In this document: positions 19,688 to 28,794 of the stretch, one piece after another
Numbering within the stretch: position 1 is the stretch's first letter
Layout of the letters: every line of letters starts with the position of its first letter
NCBI GenBank assembly: GCA_035933635.1
Contig: DASYYY010000021.1
Coordinates: 186,001-250,000 of the forward strand
Length of the DNA: 64,000 nt
From: JAKIVR01 sp035933635
Lineage (GTDB): Archaea; Thermoplasmatota; Thermoplasmata; Lutacidiplasmatales; UBA184
Reading direction: 5' to 3'
Program-made: the position numbers and the translations under genes
Notes under the pieces: model-generated
The model's input: only the letters and a program-made list of their open reading frames with translations
Databases searched by the model: none
Told to the model about the DNA's origin: nothing

Positions 19688-19728
19688 GTGTTCCACCCGG
19701 GTAGGGTGCCTGCCTGCTTGGGCCCCCC

Positions 19729-19735
19729 TTAAAGA
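19729..19735 (-). promoter_or_regulatory. TATA-box candidate for the YVTN-propeller gene
   Basis: On the minus strand this reads CTTTAAG, about 45 nt before the ATG at 19687. It predicts a short leader of about 20 nt, consistent with the GGTGGA Shine-Dalgarno sequence just ahead of the start. Judged by eye. Confidence 0.4.
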
Positions 19736-19801
19736 CTTCCAAGTTGCGTATTCTGCGCGCATTCTCTACGATTCCTACGGGAACAGGGCGGCCCGGCCCG
19801 G

Positions 19802-22800
19802 ATGAGCCCCGTGGAGAACCCTGACGAGCCGTCCGAGTTCGGACGGGCTCCGGCCGTGGTGATGTTCACCGACATGGTCGGGTATTCCGAGCTCACCCAA
19901 CGCGATGAGGCGGCCGCACTGCGTCTCGTCAACGAGCACCGCCGCATCGTGCGTCCTCTTTTAGCCGAGCACGCCGGGCGCGAGGTCAAGACGATCGGCG
20001 ACGCCTTCATGGTCGAGTTCGCCGACCCGATCGCGGCCGTACGCTGTGCCCTGGCGATCCAGCGCAAGCACGCCGAACGCAATCGCAACCCCTCGGTGCA
20101 GGAGATGAACATCCGGATCGGGCTGCACTCCGGCCCGGTGATCCGGCAGGAGGGCGATCTCTTCGGCGACACCGTGAACGTGGCCTCCCGTATCGAGCCG
20201 CTCGCGCCGCCCGGGGGGATCTGCCTATCGGCGCCCGTCTACGAGGCGGCACTGTCGTCGATCGAGGTCGTCCCGGTTCCCGTGGGGCCGGCCACGCTCA
20301 AGAACATCCACCTACCGGTCGCCATCTATCGGATCGACCTTCGTCCCACTCGCAATGTCACCCTGCGCGAGGGCCCGTGGGTGGACCGCGAGGAGGAGCT
20401 CGCCCAGCTCGAGGCCGCGTTCACCGCCGCCGCGACCGGTGGGCCTCGGGTCGTGTTCATTTCCGGCGAGCCGGGACTCGGCAAGACACGTCTGGTCGAG
20501 CAGCTGATACGCTCGTCGAGCCGCGCGGAAGCCGAAGCAGTGTCGGGCCGGGCGACCGAGGAGGGCGTCGCCACTCCGTACGCACTCTGGGTCCAGGCGA
20601 TCGAGGCCATCGCTCTCGTCGTGCCCGCCGAACAGTTGCGCGGTGCCGCCGGCGAGTTCGCGGCCGATCTTCAGCGACTGGTGCCGGGCCTCCCGTTCTC
20701 CGAGTCGGGCCCACCCGAGACTCCGGTGACCGATCCGGATCACGCCAAAGATCGGCTCTTTGCGGGCGTCGCCCGACTCTTCCGGGAGCTGGCCCGTGAA
20801 CGCCCGCTGGTCCTCTTTTTCGACGATGTCCAGTCGGCGGACATCGGCTCGCTGCGCCTGCTCGAGAGCGTGGCCCGCGGCCTGGGAGGCGCGCGGCTGC
20901 TCCTGGTCGTGGTGCACCGTCCGGACCCTCCGGCGGCCCGTTCCGTGCTGGAGGAGGTACGGACCGCGCTCTCCGGTGAACGAAACGTCGCGTCGCTCCG
21001 ATTGGGCCATCTTCCGCTCGCCGCGGTGCGCCAGCTCGTGCTGGCGCACAGCAAGACCAAGGCGATCCCCGACGAGTTCGTCCGTCAGATCTTCGAGCGC
21101 ACGGGGGGGAACCCCTACTTCGTCGAGGAGGTGGTACGATCGCTCCGCGAGGGTGGGTACCTCGAGCATGAACCGGGGCGGCCGATGCGGAGCGGGTCGG
21201 ACACCCTGCCCATCCCCGACACCGTCCGACGGCTCGTCCGCCGCCGGTTCGAACAGGTCGACGAGGAGCTCGCCGCGTTCCTCCGGACGGTGTCGGTCTT
21301 GGGGCCGGACTTCCCGGCCGAGCCGTTGGAGCGGCTGACCGGCCTCGGGCCGGGGCCGCTGCTCGACCGATTGGGTGCGGCGGTCCGGGCCGGGATGCTC
21401 ACCGAGGGCACCGGCGAGCAGGGGACGGTGCACTACACGTTCGCGGACCGGTTGCTGTGGGAGACGATCTACGGCGACACGCCGGTCGTCCGCCGAAATC
21501 GTGACCACCTTCGGGCGGGGGATGCCCTCGAGGCGCTCCGGCGGGCCGGGGCGCGCGTCGGATCCGCCGAGATCGCGCATCACTTTCAGCGGGCCCAGGC
21601 CATCGACCGAGCCCTGCCGCCCACCCTTCGGGCCGCGGAGGAGGCGGGCCGACTCTACGCGCGGGAAGAGGCCGTCCGCCACTACCGGGCCGCGCTCGCG
21701 CTCCTCCAGGCGCGGCCGGATGAACCGACCCGGGCGCGGGTGCTCGAGGCGCTCGCCGACCACCTCTTCCGACTCGGTCAGCTCGAAGCGGGGTTGGCCA
21801 GCCGGACCGAGGCGATCGCGAGCTACGAGCGCCAGGGAGCCCTCAAGGAGGCGGGCGACCTCCACCGGAAGATCGCGCACGCCATGCGCGAGGACCCCGT
21901 GGCCGCGCGCTACCACTGGGAGGAGGCCCTCCGCCTGCTCGAGGGAGGGGACGAGAGCCCCGAGCTCGCGCGGCTCTACTCCACGATCGCCGGGTACCGG
22001 TACGAGGACGGCGATGCGGCCGGGGCCGAGGAGCTGTACGGTCGCGCCGTGGGCGTGGCGCGCCGGGTGAACGACCCGGTCACGCAGGTCTCGACTCAGA
22101 TCGTCCTCGCCGGGCTCCGACCGATCCGGGATGCCGATCGGATCTTCGTCGACCTGGAGGAAGCGCTCGGGATCGCCGAGAGGGAGAAGCTCGAGGGCTT
22201 GGTCCCGAACGTCTATATGGTCCTCGCGTTGGCGCACCTGCACGTCCGCGGCGATGGATCGGCCGCCGGACGGGCGCTGGAACGGGCGCTGGAATCCGCC
22301 CGTCGCTCGCGGGATGTCCACTCGGAGCGGACCGTCGAGGGAAATCTCGAGACCTATGTGGCCTGGCGGGAAGGTCAGTACGAGCGGGCACTGCGGACCG
22401 CGGAGGCGCACCTCACCTACGCGGCCGGCGACCACCGCAAGCTGCTCCCGACCGCCCTGCTCGTCGCGGCGGACATTGCGCTCACCCGCGGCGAGGGCGA
22501 GCGCGCGAACCGAGATCTCGAAGAGGTCGCCGCGCTGCTCGAGGGTGGGGGGGACTGGAGCGAGCGGGTCCACCTGCGCAACGTCCGTGGGCGGGCCGAA
22601 CTGCTCCGAGGCCGCCTACCGCGGGCCCGCGTCGCGCTCGGGGAGGCGCATGACCTCGCCGTCCGTGCCGGCGCCCCGGCGCTCATGGCCGCGCTCTACG
22701 CCGAGACCCTCCACGCGCAGGTCGAACTCGCCGTGCGTACCGGCGAGACCGGACCCGCGGAGGCCTTCCTGGGCGAGCTCGAGGGCCTCAATCACGAAGC

Positions 22801-23146
22801 GGCGCAGCTGCCGATCCGCGCGTACGCCGCGCGCGCCCGCGGACTTCTCCTGGCCTCCCGGTCGGCTGAGCCGGCCGGCGCCATTGCGGCGATGGAGGAA
22901 GCGCATGCCCTCTGGGAGCGGATCGGGTGGGGCTTCGAACTCGCCCGGACCCGTACCTGGCTCGCCGGCCTCTACCGCCGCTCCGGCGCCCAGAGCCGGG
23001 CCGACGAGCTCGACCATACCGCCCGCGAATTCCTGGATCGGATCCGGGACGTGACCGTCGGGACGGGCGGCTCGTCGGTCGGATCGGGCGGCGCGCTCCC
23101 TACAGGTCGTACGCCGCCAGGTCCTCGGCCACCACCGAGTCCGTGA
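19802..23146 (+). CDS. Class III adenylate/guanylate cyclase - AAA/STAND-like ATPase - TPR protein
   Basis: A 1,114-residue protein. Residues ~15-180 form a class III nucleotide cyclase domain: metal-binding Asp in FTDMVGYSEL (D24) and KTIGDAF (D67), and transition-state Asn and Arg in DTVNVASR (N126, R130), so all core residues are present. Lys63 of KTIGD is the position that favours ATP, making cAMP the likelier product. Residues ~190-560 are an ATPase with Walker A GEPGLGKT (222-229) and a Walker B-like LVLFFDD. The remainder is TPR-like helical repeats. This architecture is common in Actinobacteria and Chloroflexi and rare in archaea, so transfer is plausible. A cNMP-binding protein gene lies 2 kb downstream. 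Confidence 0.85.
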   Translation: MSPVENPDEPSEFGRAPAVVMFTDMVGYSELTQRDEAAALRLVNEHRRIVRPLLAEHAGREVKTIGDAFMVEFADPIAAVRCALAIQRKHAERNRNPSVQEMNIRIGLHSGPVIRQEGDLFGDTVNVASRIEPLAPPGGICLSAPVYEAALSSIEVVPVPVGPATLKNIHLPVAIYRIDLRPTRNVTLREGPWVDREEELAQLEAAFTAAATGGPRVVFISGEPGLGKTRLVEQLIRSSSRAEAEAVSGRATEEGVATPYALWVQAIEAIALVVPAEQLRGAAGEFAADLQRLVPGLPFSESGPPETPVTDPDHAKDRLFAGVARLFRELARERPLVLFFDDVQSADIGSLRLLESVARGLGGARLLLVVVHRPDPPAARSVLEEVRTALSGERNVASLRLGHLPLAAVRQLVLAHSKTKAIPDEFVRQIFERTGGNPYFVEEVVRSLREGGYLEHEPGRPMRSGSDTLPIPDTVRRLVRRRFEQVDEELAAFLRTVSVLGPDFPAEPLERLTGLGPGPLLDRLGAAVRAGMLTEGTGEQGTVHYTFADRLLWETIYGDTPVVRRNRDHLRAGDALEALRRAGARVGSAEIAHHFQRAQAIDRALPPTLRAAEEAGRLYAREEAVRHYRAALALLQARPDEPTRARVLEALADHLFRLGQLEAGLASRTEAIASYERQGALKEAGDLHRKIAHAMREDPVAARYHWEEALRLLEGGDESPELARLYSTIAGYRYEDGDAAGAEELYGRAVGVARRVNDPVTQVSTQIVLAGLRPIRDADRIFVDLEEALGIAEREKLEGLVPNVYMVLALAHLHVRGDGSAAGRALERALESARRSRDVHSERTVEGNLETYVAWREGQYERALRTAEAHLTYAAGDHRKLLPTALLVAADIALTRGEGERANRDLEEVAALLEGGGDWSERVHLRNVRGRAELLRGRLPRARVALGEAHDLAVRAGAPALMAALYAETLHAQVELAVRTGETGPAEAFLGELEGLNHEAAQLPIRAYAARARGLLLASRSAEPAGAIAAMEEAHALWERIGWGFELARTRTWLAGLYRRSGAQSRADELDHTAREFLDRIRDVTVGTGGSSVGSGGALPTGRTPPGPRPPPSP

Positions 23147-23849
23147 ACACCCGGCGAGCCTCCTCCGCGATCGCTCGCTCGTCGTCGGGACGCTCCCCGG
23201 CCACGTGGTTGAGCCACAGTTTTCGGGCACCCATCGCCCGAGCGGTCTCCGCCGCCTCGCTCGAGGTACTGTGCCCGTACTCCCGGGCCACGGACGCCAA
23301 CCGGTCGGGATACGTCGCCTCGTGGATGACGTAGTCCGCGCGCGTCGAACGGGCGGCCGACGGCTCCCGCGTGTCACCGGCGTAGAAGGCGGTGATCCCG
23401 TCCGAGGCGAGGAGGTACCCCAGATCGGGGACGGTATGGTCCAGCGCCACGGAACGCAGCGTCCAGCGCCCGATCGTCGCCTCGATCGATCCACCTTCGA
23501 TCAAACGGAACGGATAGACCGTCTCCGGTCGCTTGACCGTGGACTCCGCCGCAAAGACCGCCTCGAGGATCGCCCCCAGCCCCGGCGGGGAGACGATCGT
23601 CAACGGCCGGGTCCGGCCGGAGATGATGGTGTGGAGGAGAAAATCGAGCAGGCCGGCGATGTGGTCGGTGTGGAGATGCGAGATGAGGACGCCCTCGACG
23701 GCGTCGAACCGGCCCAAGTCCTCGAGCTTACCGGTCGCCCCGGCCCCGCAGTCCAAGAGCAGCGTGTCGAGGAGCGCGCTGGTCGGGCCCCTCCGGGTGC
23801 CGCGGAAGCTCCCCGAGCCGGTCCCTAGGAAGTGGAGACGCATCGACAA
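23100..23849 (-). CDS. RNase Z-like metallo-beta-lactamase-fold hydrolase
   Basis: A 249-residue protein of the metallo-beta-lactamase fold. It has the HLHTDH zinc motif (residues 58-63), a further GDT metal ligand and a late H-S-T-S-S-E-A motif resembling the RNase Z signature, followed by KLWLNH. RNase Z trims tRNA 3' trailers. At 249 residues it is a little shorter than typical RNase Z and the exosite arm is not obvious, so another phosphodiesterase activity is possible. Because it adjoins a nucleotide cyclase, cyclic-nucleotide hydrolysis should be considered. It overlaps the cyclase gene tail-to-tail by 47 nt. Confidence 0.75.
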   Translation of the reverse strand: MSMRLHFLGTGSGSFRGTRRGPTSALLDTLLLDCGAGATGKLEDLGRFDAVEGVLISHLHTDHIAGLLDFLLHTIISGRTRPLTIVSPPGLGAILEAVFAAESTVKRPETVYPFRLIEGGSIEATIGRWTLRSVALDHTVPDLGYLLASDGITAFYAGDTREPSAARSTRADYVIHEATYPDRLASVAREYGHSTSSEAAETARAMGARKLWLNHVAGERPDDERAIAEEARRVFTDSVVAEDLAAYDL

Positions 23850-23932
23850 CGACCTCGAGCGCGGTCAGAATTCGCGGGGAAGATAAGCGCGGACCTCGGG
23901 CCGGAGCCCCGGCCCCCACGGGCCGCCCGACG

Positions 23933-24493
23933 CTACGTCAGTTTGAACTGAGTCACCGCGAACGTGATGATCACCGCGACGAGCGTGAGCACGCCGATCC
24001 AGATCAGCAGCCGCGTCTGCTCCAGCATGACGTTCGAGCTTTCGGCCGCGTCCTCCAGCCGATGGAGCATGATGTCGGTCGGCAGCCCCTCGGCGAAGGA
24101 GCGCAGAAAGGCCGTCTTCAGGGCCACATGGGCGTTGCGTGCGCGCTCCAGCTCCGCCGGTCCGCCGGTCGTTGCGGCCGCGCCGATGTCCGGACAGGCG
24201 TCGAACAGTGCCACGAACTTCTGCTTCAATTCGCCGGGCGCGTCGAGCGTGAAGGTCTGAGCTCCGGCCAGACCCACGGCGTGGTCCGGCGCGTACGAGC
24301 ACAGCGCGATCTGATCACCGAAGATGGACACGCGCCAGTCGATCCCGCGCGCCCCGAGCTCCGCGGGGATCAGCCGGCAACGGAGCTGGGAACGGAGGCG
24401 CTCTTCGGGGATGCCCATTGTGCGAAGTTCATGGAGATACCTCGGCCATTGCTCGCGCGCCCGGGGCGAGTCGTAGAGGAGCCAAGAGAACAC
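23933..24493 (-). CDS. Tail-anchored membrane protein, function unknown; start uncertain
   Basis: From the GTG at 24493 this encodes 186 residues: a soluble N-terminal part and a single C-terminal helix (LLIWIGVLTLVAVIITFAV) with a five-residue tail, the layout of a tail-anchored protein. The frame stays open upstream to a stop at 24710-24712, and that extension reads like coding sequence (for example SSSEYWTSLGALTDEPRYI). The true start is therefore probably further 5' but has no ATG, GTG or TTG; an ATA at 24685 is the best-placed codon. It lies between an RNase Z-like gene and a cNMP-binding protein gene, same strand. No family was recognised. Confidence 0.6.
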   Translation of the reverse strand: MFSWLLYDSPRAREQWPRYLHELRTMGIPEERLRSQLRCRLIPAELGARGIDWRVSIFGDQIALCSYAPDHAVGLAGAQTFTLDAPGELKQKFVALFDACPDIGAAATTGGPAELERARNAHVALKTAFLRSFAEGLPTDIMLHRLEDAAESSNVMLEQTRLLIWIGVLTLVAVIITFAVTQFKLT

Positions 24494-24841
24494 GACACCG
24501 TCCTCGAGACTGCGGCGCTGCTGCTCGAGGTTCTTCTGTTCCGGGACCCCCGGAAGCTTGGCCAGGATGTATCGCGGCTCGTCGGTGAGGGCTCCGAGGC
24601 TCGTCCAGTACTCGGAGGAGGACTGACCCGCGCGTTGCGCCGTCGCCTTGTCGTCGAACAGGGTCCGGTCGAGGCACGCCGGTATTTCCGACTTCCGGAG
24701 TGACGGGGCTCACGACGTTCGATCGGGCTGGTGGGCACCCTTCCACCGCGCCTGGTCCGGCGCTCCGCAAGAGGTCGGCCGATCCGCCTGACAGCCACCC
24801 TTCGCGCCGAAGGTATCGAGGGCTCGAGAAGGACCCATCCC

Positions 24842-25282
24842 TCAATCGGTGAGGGCGCGATCCGTCTCCCCCAGTCGGTGGGCGAGTTCCTCGACCATGC
24901 CCCGCAGGATCGAGGGTTTGTCCATCGCGAACGCCCAGAACTCCCATCGCGAAAACACCAAGCACTGAGTAGGCCGGGTCGCGAAGACCCCGGCGTTGCG
25001 CGGAGCATCCTCGAACAGCGCCATCTCTCCGAAGAAATCTCCCGGGCCGAGCGTCTTGAGGACGTGGCCCTTGCGGCGGACCTCAGCGGCGCCGTCGGAG
25101 AGGAGGAAGAATCCGACCCCCTTCTCGCCCTCTTGGACGATCTGGGCCCCCGGTTCGAAGGTCCGCTCTGCCGCCACCCGCGATAGCGACTCTCGCTCGC
25201 GCACCGAGATGTTCGCGAAGATCGGGACCTTCTCCAGCATCTTCATGGCCGCCGGGTTGGCCTTGGACGCAAAGACGGGCAC
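24842..25282 (-). CDS. Cyclic-nucleotide-binding (CAP_ED) single-domain protein
   Basis: A 146-residue protein beginning at GTG and consisting of one cyclic-nucleotide-binding beta-roll. The phosphate-binding cassette is clear: FGEMAL at residues 84-89 and the phosphate-binding Arg in APRNAG (R95). There is no DNA-binding helix-turn-helix, so it is not a complete CRP; it may act as a cAMP sensor or adaptor. A TATA-like element about 24 nt before the GTG implies a leaderless mRNA. The class III cyclase gene 2 kb away could supply the ligand. Confidence 0.85.
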   Translation of the reverse strand: MPVFASKANPAAMKMLEKVPIFANISVRERESLSRVAAERTFEPGAQIVQEGEKGVGFFLLSDGAAEVRRKGHVLKTLGPGDFFGEMALFEDAPRNAGVFATRPTQCLVFSRWEFWAFAMDKPSILRGMVEELAHRLGETDRALTD

Positions 25283-25302
25283 GACGCGGCGACCGGCTTC
25301 CT

Positions 25303-25310
25303 CTATAAAG
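25303..25310 (-). promoter_or_regulatory. TATA-box candidate for the cNMP-binding protein gene
   Basis: On the minus strand this reads CTTTATAG, centred about 24 nt upstream of the GTG at 25282. That matches archaeal TATA-to-initiation spacing for a leaderless transcript and supports the GTG start. Confidence 0.55.
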
Positions 25311-25675
25311 AGCTCCGCGCGGTCTGCCGTCGCCGATCACGCGACCCTGCTCCGGACTCGACGTGACCGAGACCCCCACCTCGCGCTATCGGGCCAACCA
25401 GGAGGGAACGTGTCGTTGCGGTTCCGGATCGGGATCGGGCTAGGGCGTGGACCTGGGCGCCGCCTGTCCCTTCGGTTGGCCGACGCGTCACGCGGTGGTA
25501 GGATATGTCGAGCTCCGGAGGATCCCGAGGATCGTAGCCGGTGCGGCGATCGCGAACCGCCCAAGCGTCGAGGACCGGGAGGCCAGGTTCGGGCCCGCGA
25601 TCGTCTTGCACGTGCTGCATGCCGGGCCAACACAATTCTCGGAGGCACGACCCCTTGCCCTCGCGCCGACCTCAG

Positions 25676-25685
25676 CTTTCTATAG
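25676..25685 (+). promoter_or_regulatory. TATA-box candidate for the small zinc-ribbon gene
   Basis: The sequence CTTTCTATAG is centred about 25 nt before the ATG at 25706, the spacing expected for a leaderless archaeal mRNA. It is the main reason for choosing that ATG over in-frame sequence further upstream. Confidence 0.5.
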
Positions 25686-25705
25686 GTCGGCCGGCTCGTC
25701 GGGCG

Positions 25706-25963
25706 ATGGCCCGAAAGAAAGAGGCCCCCGTAGAGGACCCGGGATCCCCGAGCGCTACCATCCTTCCGATCCGCTGCATGGGGTGCGGTGCCGCGGGCGC
25801 CCTCGAACTTCCCGGGCCCGCCCCCTGGCAGGGGGCGGTGCTACGGCAAAAGGAGTGGTCCGTGTTCAACGACCCCGAGGAGGGCCAAGTGGTGTTCGCG
25901 TGCGGTAAGTGCTCGCAGGGCGAACTGGGCGAGGCCGAATCCCCTGCCGAACGCGCCACCTGA
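25706..25963 (+). CDS. Small zinc-ribbon protein
   Basis: An 85-residue protein with two CxxC pairs about 45 residues apart (CMGC and CGKC), the pattern of a zinc ribbon. The N-terminus is Lys/Glu/Pro-rich and the C-terminus acidic. The start is fixed by a TATA-like element 25 nt upstream. No specific family was recognised; small zinc ribbons of this kind often bind nucleic acid or larger complexes. It stands alone between two long gaps. Confidence 0.6.
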   Translation: MARKKEAPVEDPGSPSATILPIRCMGCGAAGALELPGPAPWQGAVLRQKEWSVFNDPEEGQVVFACGKCSQGELGEAESPAERAT

Positions 25964-26098
25964 GGACACGCCCGGTTCGGCGCTTGTGGGGGTAAGGCGA
26001 GGGCGGTACGTCTCTCCCCTCTAACCTCCCGGCCCCGAAGGCATGGCCATCGGAGTGGCGGCGAGTCTGCGACAGTATGCCACTATCCTAGTGAGAGG

Positions 26099-27007
26099 TT
26101 GAAAGCCCCAGCGGCCCCAACACAACCGCGAGGTTCGACGCGCTTGTCCGACGATCGATCACGAGCCACGGCGTCCGGAGGCCTGAACCCACGAACCGCC
26201 ACCCTCCGTCACGCCCCCGGCGTTATCGCGGCGGTCGTGGCGTGCCTGGCCATCTCGAGCCTTTTGCCGATCGGCACGGCGTCCACCGTGACCCCTCCAT
26301 TCAAAGGGTATGCGCGTACGTGGGGGTACGCGAATGTCGGTGGGTGCGGCTATGCCAACCTACCTTTCCACCCGCAGTTCAACCGGAGTTCGGGCGTAGC
26401 GGGTTGGAGTGCGGTCACCCAAGCGCGTAGCTGTGCGGGCCAACGAGGCGGTGGGTACGACCTGTTCAATGCGATGCAGATCGAGCTCCCGGTTCGGCCC
26501 GGGGCGGGGGCGCACTCTTTCACCCTATCCATTGCCTACCATGTGAGCGGCCGGGAGTCCATCTCGGCGCCGCTCAACTGTCCCCCGGTCCGGCTCAACG
26601 CGCACGGCGATGGGAGCCGGGACTGCCGGGTGGAGGCGGCCTACTTCGTCAGCATCACCGCGAGCCTGGTGGACCTGACCGCTTCCGTGAGCTACCCCTC
26701 GGGGAGCTCCCTCGCGCTCGGGAGCCAGTCCTACCTCCAGAACTACACGGGTTGTGTGGCGGGCAACTGCAGCTACCGCAATGTGACCGTCGGATCGCAA
26801 GGTACGAACCAGTCGGTCCGGCACGGCGCTCTCAACTTCAGCGTCTCCATGGTGACGAATTCTTCCCACCGCTACACCTTCCAGCTCTGGATCAGCGTCT
26901 CGGCGGGGGCCTTCTGCATCGGGTACCCGGGGGCGTCGGCCTTCGCCCGTGACGAGCTCACCGGACCGGGGAACTTCGTCCGGTTGCAGGCCCTCACGAT
27001 CACCTGA
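26099..27007 (+). CDS. Secreted protein of a local paralogous family (PF-x-G type, paralog A)
   Basis: A 302-residue protein, possibly starting at TTG 26099 or the in-frame TTG at 26144; neither has a strong signal. A signal helix (VIAAVVACLAISSLLPIG) leads to a mature region that begins with TPPFKG, followed within ~20 residues by a GGCGYANLPF cysteine motif. The mature chain is beta-rich with N-glycosylation sequons and several Cys. The same layout is seen in the proteins at 30377-31183 and 32204-32974. Function unknown; extracellular or surface-located. Confidence 0.65.
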   Translation: MKAPAAPTQPRGSTRLSDDRSRATASGGLNPRTATLRHAPGVIAAVVACLAISSLLPIGTASTVTPPFKGYARTWGYANVGGCGYANLPFHPQFNRSSGVAGWSAVTQARSCAGQRGGGYDLFNAMQIELPVRPGAGAHSFTLSIAYHVSGRESISAPLNCPPVRLNAHGDGSRDCRVEAAYFVSITASLVDLTASVSYPSGSSLALGSQSYLQNYTGCVAGNCSYRNVTVGSQGTNQSVRHGALNFSVSMVTNSSHRYTFQLWISVSAGAFCIGYPGASAFARDELTGPGNFVRLQALTIT

Positions 27008-27422
27008 ATTCCCGCCGGTCCGCGGACCGGTGGCGGCGCCAGTGGACCCGTACCCACGCCGCGTCGACCGGAGCGCCCGAGCGGAGAAGATCACACTGAG
27101 AATCCTACCGTCGGGACCAGCGGGAGCGCTCCCGAGCCAGCGAGCCCCCGGCGCTGAACCTGCGGGTGAGACGGCTGATTCGTTCGAGACCGAACGTACT
27201 CGAGAGCCCGAAGGCGCGAACCCTCGCAGGGCGAGATTCCCGAGGCGCGGACCGGAACGGGCGCCGCGGGACCCGATTCGTCCAGTACGCCTCTCGACGC
27301 GGAAGGGATTCCGCATCGGCTCGGTGCCCTTACCCGTCGTGCCATCGACCGGGGAACGGAGCGGACGCCGAGGACGTCAGTCATTAACCTCCACGGCGGG
27401 CTGCGGTCGAGCGAGCTGTGGC
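27008..27422. other. Intergenic gap upstream of the flavoprotein reductase gene
   Basis: About 415 bases. The reductase frame stays open across the whole gap, but the upstream part is Arg/Pro/Gly-rich and unlike any FNR N-terminus, so it is taken as noncoding. An AT-rich patch near 27381-27388 (CATTAACC) about 40 nt before the chosen GTG could be its promoter. Nothing else was recognised. Confidence 0.45.
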
Positions 27423-28130
27423 GTGATCTCGAAGGTACGCGTCGTGGAGTCACGCCGCGAGACTCCCACGGTCCACCACGTGCGGTTCGAGAAGCCGCCG
27501 GGGTTCCGGTTCGCACCGGTTCAGTTCTGTGGGCTGGAGTTCCGAACGCGCGAGGGTCCGATCGAGTACCCGATGTCGCTCGCTTGCTCACCCACCCGTC
27601 CGTACCTCGAGTTCGGTGCGCGAGTGTCCGACTCGCCTTGGAAGGAGGCGTTCTCCGCCTTGCAACCGGGGGACGAGGCGGAGGTGGACGGGGCCTACGG
27701 ACACTTCGTGCTCGACGAGGGCGCTCCGGCGGTTTTCGTCGCGGGCGGGATCGGCATCACTCCGCTGAAGGGGATGGCGGAGTACGCCGCCGACCGTGAA
27801 TGGCCGCTCGACGTTCGCCTGCTCTATTCGAACCGAACCGAGGAAGAGATCGCCTATCGCGCGGAGCTGGACCAACTGGCGCGGCAGAACCCACGCTTCC
27901 AGATCATCCACACCCTCACACGCGCACCGGAGAAATCGGCCTGGCACGGCCGCCGGGGGCGCATCGACGCGGCCGTGATGTCGGAGGTCTCGAGCGGTCT
28001 CGTCGAACCGGTGTACTACCTCTGCGGGACGGCGGGCATGGTGCAGGACACGTACCGGACGCTGATCGGCCTGGGCGTCCCCGAGGACCGGGTCAAGTAC
28101 GAAGTCTTCCGCGGGTACGCTCGGCCATGA
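27423..28130 (+). CDS. FAD/NAD(P)-binding ferredoxin-reductase-like oxidoreductase
   Basis: A 235-residue protein starting at GTG 27423, just before the first conserved strand (ISKVRVVESRRETPTVHHVRF). It has the two FNR-superfamily domains: an FAD barrel with the YPMSLAC flavin motif, then an NAD(P) domain with AGGIGITPLKGM and the C-terminal CGTAGMVQDTY motif, ending in the usual KYEVFRGY-type tail. No [2Fe-2S] ligands are present, so it needs a separate electron partner, which is not encoded nearby. The tag gene starts about 80 nt downstream on the same strand. Confidence 0.85.
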   Translation: MISKVRVVESRRETPTVHHVRFEKPPGFRFAPVQFCGLEFRTREGPIEYPMSLACSPTRPYLEFGARVSDSPWKEAFSALQPGDEAEVDGAYGHFVLDEGAPAVFVAGGIGITPLKGMAEYAADREWPLDVRLLYSNRTEEEIAYRAELDQLARQNPRFQIIHTLTRAPEKSAWHGRRGRIDAAVMSEVSSGLVEPVYYLCGTAGMVQDTYRTLIGLGVPEDRVKYEVFRGYARP

Positions 28131-28212
28131 CCCTGGGCACCGCGTTCGCCGACACAGGTCCGGTTTTGAGCACCCCCGACCGCGAGGGGCCCCGGGGAAG
28201 GGCGGTCCGGAG

Positions 28213-28794
28213 TTGAGGACCGTCCGACGGTGCCCCTGGGCGAACACGCCCGACCCTGCCCTGCGCACCTACCACGACACTGAGTGGGGAGTCCCCGTGC
28301 ACGACGACCGCGGCCACTTCGAGTTCCTGATCTTGGAGGGGGCACAAGCCGGGCTGAGTTGGTCGACGATCCTCAGGAAGCGCGGGGGCTACGCCCAGGT
28401 CTTCGCGCGGTTCGACCCGTCACGGGTCGCCCGGTTCACCGAATCGCGCGCTCGAGCACTCGCTTCCGACGACCGGATCGTTCGGAACCGCCGGAAGATC
28501 GCCTCGGCGATTCAGAACGCCCGCGCGTTCGTGGAAGTGCAACGCGAGTTCGGCGGCTTCGACGCCTACGTTCGCGGGGAACTCGGAGGCGAGGTCACGG
28601 GCCGACCGAGGAAGAGATTGCTCGACGTCCCGGCCACGACACCGGCGGCTCTGAGGCTCAGTCGAGATCTCCAACGGCGCGGATTTGGGTTCGTGGGACC
28701 CACCATCGTGTACGCGTACATGCAGGCCGTGGGACTGGTGAACGATCACCTCACCGGCTGTTTTCGGCGTCGTCAGGTCGCCGAAATGGAGTAA
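28213..28794 (+). CDS. tag: DNA-3-methyladenine glycosylase I
   Basis: A 193-residue protein starting at TTG 28213, which places the N-terminal Cys-Pro-Trp and YHDTEWGVPVHDD motif in the usual position. The signatures QAGLSWSTILRKR, RNRRKIASAIQNA, GFGFVGPTIVYAYMQA and NDHLTGCF are those of Tag. The early Cys and His and the late His and Cys are the expected zinc ligands. It removes 3-methyladenine from DNA as the first step of base excision repair. Tag is mainly bacterial, so its presence may reflect transfer. Confidence 0.92.
   Translation: MRTVRRCPWANTPDPALRTYHDTEWGVPVHDDRGHFEFLILEGAQAGLSWSTILRKRGGYAQVFARFDPSRVARFTESRARALASDDRIVRNRRKIASAIQNARAFVEVQREFGGFDAYVRGELGGEVTGRPRKRLLDVPATTPAALRLSRDLQRRGFGFVGPTIVYAYMQAVGLVNDHLTGCFRRRQVAEME

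Larger units (their letters stand above)
25283..25705. other. Intergenic gap with two divergent leaderless promoters
   Basis: About 420 bases between the cNMP-binding protein gene (leftward) and the small zinc-ribbon gene (rightward). TATA-like elements lie at both ends (25303-25310 for the minus strand, 25676-25685 for the plus strand). The ~360 bases between carry only overlapping, arginine-rich open frames on both strands, and no gene was recognised. Confidence 0.5.
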
